A DNA stretch of 64,000 nucleotides from Kibdelosporangium banguiense (lineage in GTDB: Bacteria; Actinomycetota; Actinomycetes; Mycobacteriales; Pseudonocardiaceae). The DNA lies in NCBI RefSeq assembly GCF_017876405.1, contig NZ_JAGINW010000001.1:1749203-1813202 (forward strand). Reading direction: 5' to 3'. The position numbers and the translations under genes are program-made. Positions 43,664-53,587 of this stretch are shown here, in pieces. The notes under the pieces were generated by a model, which saw only the letters and a program-made list of their open reading frames with translations, made no database searches and had not been told where the DNA came from. Each line of letters opens with the position of its first letter. Positions within the stretch are counted from its first letter, which is position 1.

Positions 43664-44462
43664 GGATCGCGCCGCGGATCTGATCAGGAACGCGAGCGCT
43701 TTGCTGGTGTGCGCCGGGGCCGGGATGGGCGTGGACTCGGGTCTACCGGATTTCCGTGGGACTGAAGGCTTCTGGCGTGCGTACCCGCCATACGCGCGCC
43801 TGGGCCTCGCCTTCGAGGAGCTCGCCGATCCGGTGCACTTCGGCGATGACCCAACGCTGGCCTGGGGTTTCTACGGTCATCGGCTCCGGTTGTACCGCAG
43901 GACCCAGCCACACCACGGTTTTCACATCATCCGGGGCTGGAACAAGCCGACCAGGGTGTTCACGTCCAATGTGGACGGGGCGTTCCAGAAGGCCGGTTTC
44001 CCGGCGGAGCATGTCGCCGAGGTGCATGGCTCGATCCATCACATGCAGTGTTTCAACCGTTGCGGGGAGCCGGTCTGGGCCGCGGGCGAGGACGTCGAGA
44101 TCGACGAGGAGACCATGCGGGCGGTCGGCGAACTGCCGAGCTGTCCTGGCTGCGGTGGCCTGGCCAGGCCTAACATCCTGATGTTCGGTGATTACGACTG
44201 GCAGGGCGAACGCAGTGAGGCGATCCTGCGGAATGTCGCGAAATGGCGGACCCAGCAGGACAACTTGGCCGTGATCGAGCTTGGGGCCGGCAACGCGATC
44301 CCGACTGTGCGGCGGATGTCCGAGCTGGCCTCGGCCCGGAGCGGTGCGCTGATCCGGGTCAACCCGCGCGAACCCGAGATCCGGCACGGCCGCGGGGTCG
44401 CGCTCGCCCTCGGATCACTGGCCGCACTGTCCGAATTGGACACGCGGATCAGGGCAGGTTGA
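43644..44462 (+). CDS. Sir2-family NAD-dependent protein deacylase
   Basis: A 272-residue sirtuin. NAD site GAGMGVDSGLPDFRG (25-39), FTSNVDGAF, catalytic H128 in EVHGSIHHMQC, and zinc cysteines C136, C140, C167 and C170. It should remove acyl groups from lysines with NAD as co-substrate. The ATG at 43644 and the first six codons lie inside the distal arm of repeat copy B, with AGG as a weak ribosome-binding site. No better downstream start exists, because the family needs the following helix. It overlaps the convergent EEP gene by 14 nt. Confidence 0.9.
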   Translation: MTSATELDRAADLIRNASALLVCAGAGMGVDSGLPDFRGTEGFWRAYPPYARLGLAFEELADPVHFGDDPTLAWGFYGHRLRLYRRTQPHHGFHIIRGWNKPTRVFTSNVDGAFQKAGFPAEHVAEVHGSIHHMQCFNRCGEPVWAAGEDVEIDEETMRAVGELPSCPGCGGLARPNILMFGDYDWQGERSEAILRNVAKWRTQQDNLAVIELGAGNAIPTVRRMSELASARSGALIRVNPREPEIRHGRGVALALGSLAALSELDTRIRAG

Positions 44463-45426
44463 CCTGGGTCAGCACCGCCCGGTGATCGCTGCCGGGCAGG
44501 TCGAACACCTGGTAGTCGACCACCTCTGACCGGGCGTCGACCAGGACGTGGTCGATGGCCACCGGCGGCGGCCAGATCCCGGCGGGCCAGGTGGGTGTCA
44601 TGCCGGCGCCGCGCCGCTCGGCCGCGTCGGCGTAGCCACGGCTGATCACGTCCCGCAGGTCGGGGTGGTCGAGCGTCGCGTTGAAGTCGCCGACCAGCAT
44701 CCGCGGCCGTTCCTTGAAGTCCGCCGACGGCAGTTCCGCCAGCTCCGACCGCCACGTGGCCGTCCACTGCGGCTCCACGCCTGGCGCGGTGTGCACGACC
44801 ATCAACTCGGGGTCGACCACGCCGGGCAGGTCGATGATCGCGCTGGGCTGGGCGAATGTCGCCGGGTCGGCGATCTGCGTCTGCCGCAGCGGATACTTCG
44901 AGGCCAGGCCGGAGCCGGACGCGCCGGGTTCCGCCTCGAACAGCCGGTACGGCAGCACCCGGTCGATCCCGGCCCGATCCAGGTCCTGCACCATCGCCGG
45001 GCTCAGTTCCTGCAGGCTGAGGACTTCCACGTTGTACTTCTGAACCATGCTGACGAGCGCCGACGCGTCGGCCCGGCCGACGTACAGGTTCGCCGTCATC
45101 ACGGTCAGGACGGGTCCGTACGCCTTCGCCTGGTCGTTGGTGACGATCCTCGGGACCACGGCGGCGCTCGTGATCATCGCGATCGACAGCACGATCCCGC
45201 CGAAGATCCAGCGCCGCATCAGCAGTCCGATCACACCCAGCGCCAGCCCGACCACGCCGATGTACGGCGTCAGCGCCATCGTGGCGATGATGAACCGGTT
45301 GCCGGTCACGCCTAGCAGGCGTAACGCCGCGAACGCGAGAAAGACAACGCTCGGCACGACCCACAAGACAACGACCCAGGTCTTCACCCGAGGTCTTGGT
45401 CGCACCCGTTCGGTGGTCGCTGTCAC
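44449..45426 (-). CDS. Membrane-anchored endonuclease/exonuclease/phosphatase-family protein
   Basis: A 325-residue protein: three N-terminal transmembrane segments (about 15-95) followed by an EEP-fold domain. VMTANLYVGR supplies the metal-proximal Asn, SLQEL the Glu, VGDFNATLDHP the catalytic Asp/Asn, and IDHVLV plus GSDHRAV the C-terminal Asp-His pairs. Such membrane EEP proteins act on lipids, sugar phosphates or nucleic acids outside the cell; the target is unknown. The start is GTG 45426 by alignment with the first hydrophobic segment. Confidence 0.83.
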   Translation of the reverse strand: MTATTERVRPRPRVKTWVVVLWVVPSVVFLAFAALRLLGVTGNRFIIATMALTPYIGVVGLALGVIGLLMRRWIFGGIVLSIAMITSAAVVPRIVTNDQAKAYGPVLTVMTANLYVGRADASALVSMVQKYNVEVLSLQELSPAMVQDLDRAGIDRVLPYRLFEAEPGASGSGLASKYPLRQTQIADPATFAQPSAIIDLPGVVDPELMVVHTAPGVEPQWTATWRSELAELPSADFKERPRMLVGDFNATLDHPDLRDVISRGYADAAERRGAGMTPTWPAGIWPPPVAIDHVLVDARSEVVDYQVFDLPGSDHRAVLTQVNLP

Positions 45427-45529
45427 GACACCAGCTTGCCCGAAACGCGCTGACAGCGTTCTGTGCGCGGCCAGACAGCGCTCCCCTGCAGTGTGAGACG
45501 CGGAACGAACATGAGGGGAGGGACTACAC

Positions 45530-46477
45530 ATGGCCTACGCAATCGAGGCCGAGGGCCTGGTGAAGCGCTTCGGTGACACGACCGCGCTGGACGGGGTCGA
45601 CCTGACCGTGCCCGCCGGCAAGATCCTCGGCGTACTCGGCCCGAACGGGGCGGGCAAGACCACCGCGGTGCGCATCCTGGCGACTCTGTTGCGCCCGGAC
45701 GCGGGCAGTGCACGCGTCGGCGGCTACGACGTCGTCAAACAGCCTGTCGCGGTCCGTCAGCAGATCGGCCTGACCGGCCAGTACGCGTCGGTGGACGAGG
45801 ACCTGTCCGGCCGCCAGAACCTGGTGCTGATCGGCAGGCTGCTGGAGATACCGAAGGCGAGCGCCCGCAAGAAAGCGGGTGAACTGCTGGACCGGTTCGA
45901 GCTCAGCGACGCGGCCGACCGCGCGGTGCGGACGTACTCCGGCGGCATGCGGCGACGGCTGGACCTGGCCGCGAGCCTGGTGGGCCAGCCGCAGGTGCTG
46001 TACCTGGACGAGCCCACGACCGGACTGGACCCGCACAGCCGCAACGAGGTCTGGCACATCGTCCGCAGGCTCGTCGACGACGGCGTGACCGTGCTGCTGA
46101 CCACCCAGTACCTGGAGGAAGCCGATCAACTGGCCGACCTGATCGCGGTGATCGACCACGGCCGGGTGGTCGCCGACGGCAAACCCGACGAGCTGAAACG
46201 CAAGATCGGCGGCCAGACACTGCAGGTGCGGCCGTCGCACTGGAAGGACATGGACATCGTCGAGCGGATACTGATCGACCTGACCGGCGCGAAACCGGCA
46301 CGCGACAACGACACCGGGCAGCTCAACACCCCGGTCGACGACCCGGTCCTGCTGTCCACCCTGGTCCGGCGACTGGACGAAGCCGGGATCACCGCCGACG
46401 AACTCGCCCTGCGGCTCCCCAGCCTCGACGAGGTCTTCCTGGCAATCACCCGCAGGAAAGAAGGAGCCCAACCATGA
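45530..46477 (+). CDS. DrrA-like ABC transporter ATP-binding protein
   Basis: ABC-2-type exporter ATPase of 315 residues in the daunorubicin-resistance (DrrA) subfamily. Walker A GPNGAGKTT, signature YSGGMRRR, Walker B VLYLDEPTTGLD, and the DrrA-specific C-terminal domain ending LPSLDEVFLAITRR. It is preceded by GGGAGGG and overlaps the permease by 4 nt. It probably exports a hydrophobic compound; no biosynthetic genes adjoin it. Confidence 0.9.
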   Translation: MAYAIEAEGLVKRFGDTTALDGVDLTVPAGKILGVLGPNGAGKTTAVRILATLLRPDAGSARVGGYDVVKQPVAVRQQIGLTGQYASVDEDLSGRQNLVLIGRLLEIPKASARKKAGELLDRFELSDAADRAVRTYSGGMRRRLDLAASLVGQPQVLYLDEPTTGLDPHSRNEVWHIVRRLVDDGVTVLLTTQYLEEADQLADLIAVIDHGRVVADGKPDELKRKIGGQTLQVRPSHWKDMDIVERILIDLTGAKPARDNDTGQLNTPVDDPVLLSTLVRRLDEAGITADELALRLPSLDEVFLAITRRKEGAQP

Positions 46478-47271
46478 CGACCCTGACTGTGCGGTCTTCG
46501 ATTGGACCCGTGCAAGCGCTTGGCCACAGTCTGACTCTGGCTGGGCGCAATGCCCGCAAGATCTTCCAGAATCCTGAGCAGCTGATCGACGTCACGCTCC
46601 AGCCGCTGATCATGATGTTGCTGTTCACCTATGTGTTCGGCGGCGCGCTCGGCGGCGACCGGGACGCCTACCTGCAGATGCTGCTGCCAGGCGTGATGGT
46701 GCAGACCACGTTGTTCGCCAGCCTCGCCACCGGGATGTCGCTGTGCACCGACATCAGCAAAGGCGTGTTCGACCGGTTCCGCAGCATGCCGATCGGGCGG
46801 TCGGCGCCGCTGGTCGGCGCGGTGCTGGCCGACGTGGTCCGATTCACCATCGCGATCGTCATCATGCTGGGATTCGGCTATCTGATGGGATTCCGGATCC
46901 AGACCAGTGTGTTCGCGGCCCTGCTGGACATCGTGCTGATGATCGGGTTCGGCCTGTCGCTGTGCTGGGTCTCGGTGTGGGTCGGCATGCTGGTCAAGAA
47001 CCCGCAGGCGGTGCCGGGCGCGATGATCGCGTTCATCCTGCCGCTCGGCTTCGCCAGCAACATCTTCGTGCCGAGCGAGACCATGCCAGGCTGGCTGAAG
47101 GCGTTCACGGACATCAACCCGGTGACGTTCCTGACCGACGTCAACCGGGCCCTGCTGACCGGTGGCCCGGTCGGCAGCCACCTGCTGGGCGCTTTGGCCT
47201 GGATGGCCGGATTCGTCCTGGTCTTCTATCCGCTGGCGATGCGCGCCTACAAACGCAGGATGGGCGGCTAG
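46474..47271 (+). CDS. DrrB-like ABC-2 transporter permease
   Basis: A 265-residue permease with six membrane segments, DrrB-like: QLIDVTLQPLIMMLLFTYVF near the N-terminus and NPQAVPGAMIAFILPLGFAS in the second half are subfamily signatures. It is translationally coupled to the ATPase (ATGA overlap) and ends 4 nt inside the convergent SARP gene. Confidence 0.9.
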   Translation: MTTLTVRSSIGPVQALGHSLTLAGRNARKIFQNPEQLIDVTLQPLIMMLLFTYVFGGALGGDRDAYLQMLLPGVMVQTTLFASLATGMSLCTDISKGVFDRFRSMPIGRSAPLVGAVLADVVRFTIAIVIMLGFGYLMGFRIQTSVFAALLDIVLMIGFGLSLCWVSVWVGMLVKNPQAVPGAMIAFILPLGFASNIFVPSETMPGWLKAFTDINPVTFLTDVNRALLTGGPVGSHLLGALAWMAGFVLVFYPLAMRAYKRRMGG

Positions 47272-50200
47272 CCAGTAGAGGGCGCCTCCGGATCAGGGGG
47301 TGCGGAGGCGCTCTCCCTCAACAACGCACGAGCCTCGTCCATCGGCATTTTCCTGGCCGCGGCAAGGACTTCGAGCTCGGCTGGGCCGAAAAGGTCAATG
47401 ACAGCACGAACATCAGGCGAGCCCATATCCTGCGCGCCGCCGATCACCGCGCTCGCACCGAGCAGCCGCGCGGCCAGCGTGAGATCACCGGCCGCGGCAG
47501 CGATCACAGCGAGCGCTTCGGCCACGTCCGCGGTGCTCTGTGTGTCGTACAGGTAAGCCATGGTCTGCTTGCTGACGCCGTTCAACGCTGCCAACGCGAC
47601 CTGCCTGGCACGCTCCAGATCACCTTCGGCAGTCAGCGTGAACACCTCGACGGTGGCGACCCAGTGCAGCATCGGGTCTTCCGAGCTTTCCGGCCGGGCG
47701 GCCAGCACCGCGTGTGCGGCCGCGATCTGCTCACGTGCGCCGGCCAGATCACCGCCGGCCTTGAGGACACCTGCAAGCCGGCAGCGGATGGCGACCGAGA
47801 TCGCCTGCTGGCCTTGTCGCAGGGCGCCCGCCAACGCCGACTCCTGCTGCTGCCTGGCGCGCTCCAGATCGCCGATCCGGTAGTACTGATCGCCCAGCCG
47901 ACTCATGGTCATCGTCGGTTCCGCCAGCGGGCCGAGCTCGGCTTCCACCCGCCACGCCTCGGTGTGCAGTTCGATCGCGGCGGTGATGTCGCCGTGCATG
48001 GAGCGAATTCCGGCGAGCCCGTTCAACGCCATCATCAGACCCCACCGGTCGCCGAGCCGGCGGTATCGGCGAATCAGGCCCGCGAACCACCGCTCAGCCG
48101 TGTCCATCGCGCCGTTGTTCTCCGCCGCCAGGGCACCGATGAGCGCCGATGTCGCCCGCGCCCACGGATCGGAACACCGCAGCGAACGCCGGAACGCCTC
48201 GTGCGCCTTGTCCAGGTTTCCCATCATCACGTAGGCCATCGGTTCGATCAAAGCCCGCCCTGTCAGCAGCTCGTCGCCCAGATCCGCACAGATCTCGGCG
48301 ATCCGCTGGAACTGACTCACCACCGGCTCGTCGATACCGATGCTCAACGCCAGCGCCCGGACCATCAGCAGCGGGCCGGGCGGCGCCTCGGATTCCAGCT
48401 CCAGCATGCGCTCGACCGGCATCAGCTGCTCCGACAATGACTCGCCGAAGATTCCTTGGCGCAACAGCCAGTACCAAACCCATCCGGCGACAATCCGGTA
48501 GGACGTGTCCGCGTCCCCCTTGTCGACCGCGACCCGCACTGCCGCAACGATGTTGTCGCGCTCGGCATCCACGACCGCGAGGCACTTCAACTGCTCATGG
48601 CCGCGCAGCCCCGAGTCCATCTCCTCGACCAGTGTCAGGTAGTACGCGGCCAGCTTCGCCCGGACCGCGTCCGCGTCAGTCAGGCGTTCACCCGCGAACG
48701 CCCGGACTGTCTGCAGCATCCGGTAACGCGGCGGGCCATCGGCTCCCTCCTGTGCCTCCACAAAGGACTTTTCCACAAGGGAGGCAAGGACGTAGAGAAC
48801 GTCGTTCGGCGAAAGGTCGTCGCCAGTACATACCGCTGTGATCGCGTCCAGTGTGGCGGCGCCGGCGAAGACCGAGAGACGAGTCGCCAGGATCCGTTCG
48901 AAGTCCGTGAGCAGGCCCCAGCTCCACTCCACCACCGCACCCAAAGTCTGGTGCCGTGGCAGGGAAGTACGGCTGCCGCCACTGAGCAGGCGGAACCTGT
49001 CGTCAAGCCGTTCGGCGACCTGGCTGACGGTCATCGACCGGAGTCTGGCCGCGGCCAGCTCAAGGGCCAACGGCAGACCGTCGAGCTGGTGGCAGATCGA
49101 CACGACGTCATGGAAGTTGCTTGTGTCCACTGTGAACCCAGGCCGCACGGACGCGGCTCGGTCCACCAACAGCCGGACTGCTGCGTGCGTTATGGCTTGT
49201 TCTGGCGAGGTGTGCTCGTCCGGCAGTTCCAACGGACCGACCTGGAGCAGAGTTTCTCCAGTGATGGCAAGGGATTCCCGGCTCGTGGCCAGAATCCTCA
49301 GCCGCGGGCACCCGGCCAGCAACGTGTCCGCGAGGTGCGCGGCAGCGGAGATGACGTGCTCACAGTTGTCCAGGATCACGAGATCTGCCCGGTTTGCCAA
49401 GGCATCCAGCAGCCGCTTGGTCACATCCGGGTGGCGGTGCGGCCACACATGAGCCGCCTCCGGGATGGGCGAATCACCAATCCCCAACGCAGCGGCGAGC
49501 GCGACCGGAACATCGACAGCTTCCCTAAGCCCAGCAAGGGGAACAAACCAGACACGGCCGGGCATTCTGGTCGCGGCCTCGGTCGCCAGCCTTGTTTTCC
49601 CAGCGCCGCCCGGTCCTATCAGCGTCACCAGCCGATCCGCCATCAGCAGCCCGCTCAGCTCGGAGAGTTCCCTTTGACGGCCTACGAAACTGGTCAGCTG
49701 GGCGGGAAGTCTCGTGCCGCCGCCAGGCACTTCGGCCGATTTGGCGCGCAGAACGGTGAGGTGGACTTCCTGGAGTTCCGGTCCTGGATCCACGCCCAGT
49801 TCACCGGCCAGATTCTGGCGGGCTGTCTCGTACGCGGCGAGGGCGTCGGCTTGTCTTCCAGCGTGATGCAGAGCCCGGATCAGCAAGGCTGCCAGGCGCT
49901 CTCGGAGCGGATGCTCTCTGGTGAGGGCATAGAGCTCGACGATGACGCCCGATTCGTGGCCCCGGCTGATGTCGGCTTCGATCCGGTCTTCGATGGCAGT
50001 CAGGCGAAGTTCGGCCAAGCGGGCTACTGCCGGTGCGGCGAAGGGGGCTTCGGCCACGTCCACCAATGCCGGGCCTCGCCACAGGCCGAGCGCTTCTCTG
50101 AGTACCTCGGCCGCTTCGGTGGTCTGGCCGGCTTTGAGCAGGCGGCTTCCCTCAGCTGCCAGGCGTTCGAAGGTGTGGGCATCGACATCCGTGACCGCCA

Positions 50201-50462
50201 GGGAGTAACCCACTGCGTGGGACTCCAGGAGTTTCGCGATTCCGGCTCGGCGGAGCCTGGAAACCAGTGTCTGCAACGCGTTTGTCGCGTCCGACGGCGG
50301 CTGCTCACCCCAGAGGCTGTTGATCAGCGACTCGCTCGGGACGACCCGGCCTGCTTCCAGCGCCAGCCGGACCAGCAACATGCGCAGCCTCGGGCCGCCG
50401 ACCTCGATCTCCCGGTCAGCCCCATCCCGCAAGGACAGCGGGCCCAGCACCGCTACTCGCAC
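47268..50462 (-). CDS. Large AfsR-type regulator (SARP DNA-binding, BTAD, NB-ARC, TPR)
   Basis: A 1064-residue STAND-class regulator: OmpR-type winged helix (1-90), BTAD (about 95-240), NB-ARC ATPase (Walker A GPGGAGKTR around 285; VILDNCEHV as Walker B), and a helical TPR/ARM-like sensor half (about 600-1040). It is a single uninterrupted frame starting at GTG 50462. Convergence with the DrrAB exporter genes suggests a regulator-exporter module, though such regulators can act elsewhere. The effector that opens the NB-ARC switch is unknown. Confidence 0.88.
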   Translation of the reverse strand: MRVAVLGPLSLRDGADREIEVGGPRLRMLLVRLALEAGRVVPSESLINSLWGEQPPSDATNALQTLVSRLRRAGIAKLLESHAVGYSLAVTDVDAHTFERLAAEGSRLLKAGQTTEAAEVLREALGLWRGPALVDVAEAPFAAPAVARLAELRLTAIEDRIEADISRGHESGVIVELYALTREHPLRERLAALLIRALHHAGRQADALAAYETARQNLAGELGVDPGPELQEVHLTVLRAKSAEVPGGGTRLPAQLTSFVGRQRELSELSGLLMADRLVTLIGPGGAGKTRLATEAATRMPGRVWFVPLAGLREAVDVPVALAAALGIGDSPIPEAAHVWPHRHPDVTKRLLDALANRADLVILDNCEHVISAAAHLADTLLAGCPRLRILATSRESLAITGETLLQVGPLELPDEHTSPEQAITHAAVRLLVDRAASVRPGFTVDTSNFHDVVSICHQLDGLPLALELAAARLRSMTVSQVAERLDDRFRLLSGGSRTSLPRHQTLGAVVEWSWGLLTDFERILATRLSVFAGAATLDAITAVCTGDDLSPNDVLYVLASLVEKSFVEAQEGADGPPRYRMLQTVRAFAGERLTDADAVRAKLAAYYLTLVEEMDSGLRGHEQLKCLAVVDAERDNIVAAVRVAVDKGDADTSYRIVAGWVWYWLLRQGIFGESLSEQLMPVERMLELESEAPPGPLLMVRALALSIGIDEPVVSQFQRIAEICADLGDELLTGRALIEPMAYVMMGNLDKAHEAFRRSLRCSDPWARATSALIGALAAENNGAMDTAERWFAGLIRRYRRLGDRWGLMMALNGLAGIRSMHGDITAAIELHTEAWRVEAELGPLAEPTMTMSRLGDQYYRIGDLERARQQQESALAGALRQGQQAISVAIRCRLAGVLKAGGDLAGAREQIAAAHAVLAARPESSEDPMLHWVATVEVFTLTAEGDLERARQVALAALNGVSKQTMAYLYDTQSTADVAEALAVIAAAAGDLTLAARLLGASAVIGGAQDMGSPDVRAVIDLFGPAELEVLAAARKMPMDEARALLRESASAPPDPEAPSTG

Positions 50463-50512
50463 CCCACCAGCTTAGGGATCTCGCCGCTGTGGACCTGGGT
50501 TTGGTCTCGGCC

Positions 50513-50550
50513 AAAAAAGGGCGGCCCCACTTGAAGTGGGGCCGCCCTTT
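50513..50550 (-). terminator. Strong intrinsic terminator of clpC
   Basis: AAAGGGCGGCCCCACTT (50516-50532) and its complement (50534-50550) form a long stem with a tiny loop. On the clpC strand the hairpin is followed by six T residues (A-run 50513-50518 on the + strand), a textbook rho-independent terminator. Confidence 0.9.
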
Positions 50551-50572
50551 GGTCAGTTACCTATTCGATCTC

Positions 50573-53128
50573 TCATCCGTGGTCTTCGAGACCTTCGATC
50601 GGGTCGCCCGCGCTGGCGGACAGCTCGACCGGCGGGGAGTCGGGGACGTTGCGAGGCTTGGTCTCACCACGGAAGACGAAGTGGGCCTTGTCGTCCGAGC
50701 CCTCGCCGTTCCAGCCTTCGACGTCGCCGATGACGATCTGGCCCGGCTCGAGTTCGCCGAACAGGATCTTCTCCGACAGCTGGTCCTCGATCTCGCGCTG
50801 GATGGTCCGGCGCAGCGGCCGGGCACCGAGCACGGGGTCGAAACCGCGCTTGGCCAGCAGCTTCTTGGCCAGCGGGGTCAGCTCCAGGGCCATGTCCTTG
50901 TTGCGCAGCTGGACCTCGACCCGGCCGATCATCAGGTCGACCATCCGGATGATCTCGTCCTCGGTCAGCTGGTGGAAGACGATGATGTCGTCGATGCGGT
51001 TGAGGAACTCCGGCCTGAAGTGCTTCTTCAGCTCGTCGTTGACCTTCTGCTTCATCCGCTCGTAGTTGTTGGACTGCTCACCGCCACCGGCGAAACCGAG
51101 CGACACCGCCTTGGAGATGTCCTGCGTGCCCAGGTTCGAGGTGAAGATGATGACCGTGTTCTTGAAGTCGACCGTACGGCCCTGACCGTCGGTCAGACGG
51201 CCGTCCTCCAGCACCTGCAGGAGGGTGTTGTAGACCTCCTGGTGGGCCTTCTCGATCTCGTCGAACAGCACCACCGAGAACGGCTTGCGCCGCACCTTCT
51301 CGGTCAGCTGGCCACCCTCTTCGTAGCCGACGTACCCGGGAGGGGCACCGAACAGCCGCGAAGCGGTGTAGCGGTCGTGGAACTCGCCCATGTCGATCTG
51401 GATCAGGGCGTCGTCCTCGCCGAACAGGAAGTTCGCCAGGGCCTTGGACAGCTCGGTCTTACCGACACCCGACGGGCCGGCGAAGATGAACGAGCCGCTG
51501 GGGCGCTTGGGGTCCTTGAGGCCCGCACGGGTCCGGCGGATCGCCTTGGAGACGGCCTTGACGGCCTCCTCCTGGCCGATGATCCGCTTGTGGACCTCGT
51601 CCTCCATGCGCAGCAGGCGGGTGGTCTCCTCCTCGGTCAGCTTGAAGACCGGGATACCCGTCCAGTGCGCGAGGACCTCGGCGATCTGCTCCTCGTCGAC
51701 CTCGGCGACGACGTCGAGGTCGCCGTCCTTCCACTGCTTCTCCCGCTCGGACTTCTGCCCGAGCAGCTGCTTCTCCTGGTCGCGCAGTTTCGCGGCCCGC
51801 TCGAAGTCCTGAGCGTCTATGGCCGATTCCTTCTCCCGGCGCACGTCGGCGATCTTCTCGTCGAACTCGCGCAGGTCCGGCGGTGCGGTCATCCGGCGGA
51901 TACGCATCCGGGCACCGGCCTCGTCGATCAGGTCGATCGCCTTGTCCGGCAGGAAACGGTCGTTGATGTACCGGTCGGCCAGGGTGGCCGCCTGCACGAG
52001 CGCGCCGTCGGTGATCGAGACGCGGTGGTGCGCCTCGTACCGGTCGCGCAGACCCTTCAGGATCTCGATGGTGTGCTCCAGGTTCGGCTCGCCGACCTGG
52101 ATGGGCTGGAACCGGCGCTCAAGGGCCGGGTCCTTCTCCACGTACTTGCGGTATTCCTCAAGGGTGGTCGCACCGATGGTCTGCAGCTCACCACGGGCCA
52201 GCATCGGCTTGAGGATCGAGGCCGCGTCGATCGCGCCCTCGGCGGCACCCGCACCGACGAGCGTGTGGATCTCGTCGATGAACAGGATGATGTCGCCGCG
52301 GGTGCGGATCTCCTTGAGCACCTTCTTCAAGCGCTCCTCGAAGTCACCGCGGTAGCGGGAGCCCGCGACCAGCGACCCGAGGTCGAGCGTGTAGAGCTGC
52401 TTGTCCTTCAGCGTCTCGGGCACCTCGCCCTTGACCACCATCTGCGCCAGGCCCTCGACGACCGCGGTCTTGCCGACACCCGGCTCGCCGATCAGGACCG
52501 GGTTGTTCTTGGTACGGCGGGACAGCACCTGCATGACCCGCTCGATCTCCTTGGACCGGCCGATCACCGGGTCCAGCTTGCCCTCGCGGGCGCTGGCGGT
52601 GAGGTTGCGGCCGAACTGGTCCAGCACGAGCGACGAGGACGGCGTGCCCTCACCGCGGCTGCCCGGCTCGGTCTCCGGCTTGCCCTGGTAGCCCGACAAC
52701 AGCTGCAGCACCTGCTGGCGGACCCGGTTGAGGTCGGCGCCGAGCTTGACCAGCACCTGGGCGGCCACGCCCTCGCCCTCACGGATCAGCCCGAGCAGGA
52801 TGTGCTCCGTGCCGATGTAGTTGTGGCCGAGCTGCAGCGCTTCGCGCAGCGACAGCTCAAGCACCTTCTTTGCCCGAGGCGTGAAGGGGATGTGCCCGCT
52901 TGGCGCGTGCTGGCCTTGGCCAATGATCTCCTCGACCTGCTGCCGCACGCCTTCAAGGGCGATCCCCAGCGACTCGAGCGCCTTCGCCGCGACACCTTCA
53001 CCCTCGTGGATCAAGCCCAGGAGGATGTGCTCGGTGCCGATGTAGTTGTGGTTGAGCATCCGGGCCTCTTCCTGGGCCAGGACAACCACCCGCCTCGCGC
53101 GGTCGGTGAACCTCTCGAACATTCGCAC
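50573..53128 (-). CDS. clpC: ATP-dependent Clp protease ATP-binding subunit ClpC
   Basis: Class I AAA+ unfoldase of 851 residues that feeds substrates to ClpP. Two N-terminal Clp repeats (starting [18 protein letters not shown] and ARKVLELSL-like segments), AAA-1 with GEPGVGKTA, a middle UVR-containing region ([20 protein letters not shown]), and AAA-2 with GPSGVGKTE and SNLGTQDI. This layout fits ClpC1 of Mycobacterium. ATG 53128 follows AGGGAG. The downstream terminator is strong, so it is probably monocistronic. Confidence 0.97.
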   Translation of the reverse strand: MRMFERFTDRARRVVVLAQEEARMLNHNYIGTEHILLGLIHEGEGVAAKALESLGIALEGVRQQVEEIIGQGQHAPSGHIPFTPRAKKVLELSLREALQLGHNYIGTEHILLGLIREGEGVAAQVLVKLGADLNRVRQQVLQLLSGYQGKPETEPGSRGEGTPSSSLVLDQFGRNLTASAREGKLDPVIGRSKEIERVMQVLSRRTKNNPVLIGEPGVGKTAVVEGLAQMVVKGEVPETLKDKQLYTLDLGSLVAGSRYRGDFEERLKKVLKEIRTRGDIILFIDEIHTLVGAGAAEGAIDAASILKPMLARGELQTIGATTLEEYRKYVEKDPALERRFQPIQVGEPNLEHTIEILKGLRDRYEAHHRVSITDGALVQAATLADRYINDRFLPDKAIDLIDEAGARMRIRRMTAPPDLREFDEKIADVRREKESAIDAQDFERAAKLRDQEKQLLGQKSEREKQWKDGDLDVVAEVDEEQIAEVLAHWTGIPVFKLTEEETTRLLRMEDEVHKRIIGQEEAVKAVSKAIRRTRAGLKDPKRPSGSFIFAGPSGVGKTELSKALANFLFGEDDALIQIDMGEFHDRYTASRLFGAPPGYVGYEEGGQLTEKVRRKPFSVVLFDEIEKAHQEVYNTLLQVLEDGRLTDGQGRTVDFKNTVIIFTSNLGTQDISKAVSLGFAGGGEQSNNYERMKQKVNDELKKHFRPEFLNRIDDIIVFHQLTEDEIIRMVDLMIGRVEVQLRNKDMALELTPLAKKLLAKRGFDPVLGARPLRRTIQREIEDQLSEKILFGELEPGQIVIGDVEGWNGEGSDDKAHFVFRGETKPRNVPDSPPVELSASAGDPIEGLEDHG

Positions 53129-53434
53129 TCCCTGACTGCTGCGCCGGCGGCCCTTTCACCACTCGTCATGTTGGTGGATTCAGCACCGTAGGACCACTGT
53201 AGTCGCCCGGCCTGTCGCGCTCAGTGCCGCGCACGACCACAGATTGATGACGGACTTGGGGACATGTACCCCATGTCATCCCGGACGCCCTGTACAACGG
53301 GGGATCCCGGCCCTTGATTCCACGGTCTGGAACGTGTCCGCTATGCGCGAACACGCCGGATCCAACCGTGACCGCGATCACTCCGTCACCCCATTGGAGG
53401 TATGCGGCCCGGAGGTATGTGGTCGTCAAACCCC
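53129..53434. other. clpC upstream region, no gene seen
   Basis: This 306-nt stretch before clpC holds no credible coding frame. GACATG/CATGTC around 53260-53275 can form a short hairpin. I saw no CIRCE element and no clear ClgR operator, although the region near 53210-53230 is rich in CGC/GCG. Confidence 0.4.
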
Positions 53435-53584
53435 GGCTTGGTCGCGCTGGTCATTTACGCCACGCAACACGCCCGACATCGCCCCAGCCGCGGCGGCGAT
53501 CGCCCCGAGCGAAGAGGTCGGTTGCGTGGGGCGGGGTGGACATGACCGGCTGTGGCGACCAAGCCCGCCGGAGCGAAGCGGAGG
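53435..53584 (-). repeat. Structured intergenic repeat, copy C
   Basis: Core 53435-53565 is bounded by GGCTTGGTCGC and its perfect complement GCGACCAAGCC. The inner pair is CCGAC/GTCGG, and CACGCAAC pairs with GTTGCGTG. The gene-proximal extension CCGGAGCGAAGCGGAGG (53568-53584) ends 3 nt from the stop of the upstream iron ABC ATPase gene. It lacks the matching outer arm seen in copy A. Confidence 0.75.
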
Positions 53585-53587
53585 CAA

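Noticed and set aside
45530..50462. A secondary-metabolite cluster suggested by the SARP regulator and drug exporter
   Set aside because: No polyketide, peptide, terpene or tailoring genes lie within reach; flanking genes are housekeeping.
50489..53191. A 900-codon open frame on the + strand opposite clpC
   Set aside because: It mirrors the ClpC reading frame, its composition is that of a shadow frame in GC-rich DNA, and ClpC motifs on the minus strand are complete.
53129..53434. CIRCE or ClgR operator upstream of clpC
   Set aside because: No CIRCE inverted repeat is present, and the CGC/GCG-rich stretch near 53210 is too loose to call a ClgR site.
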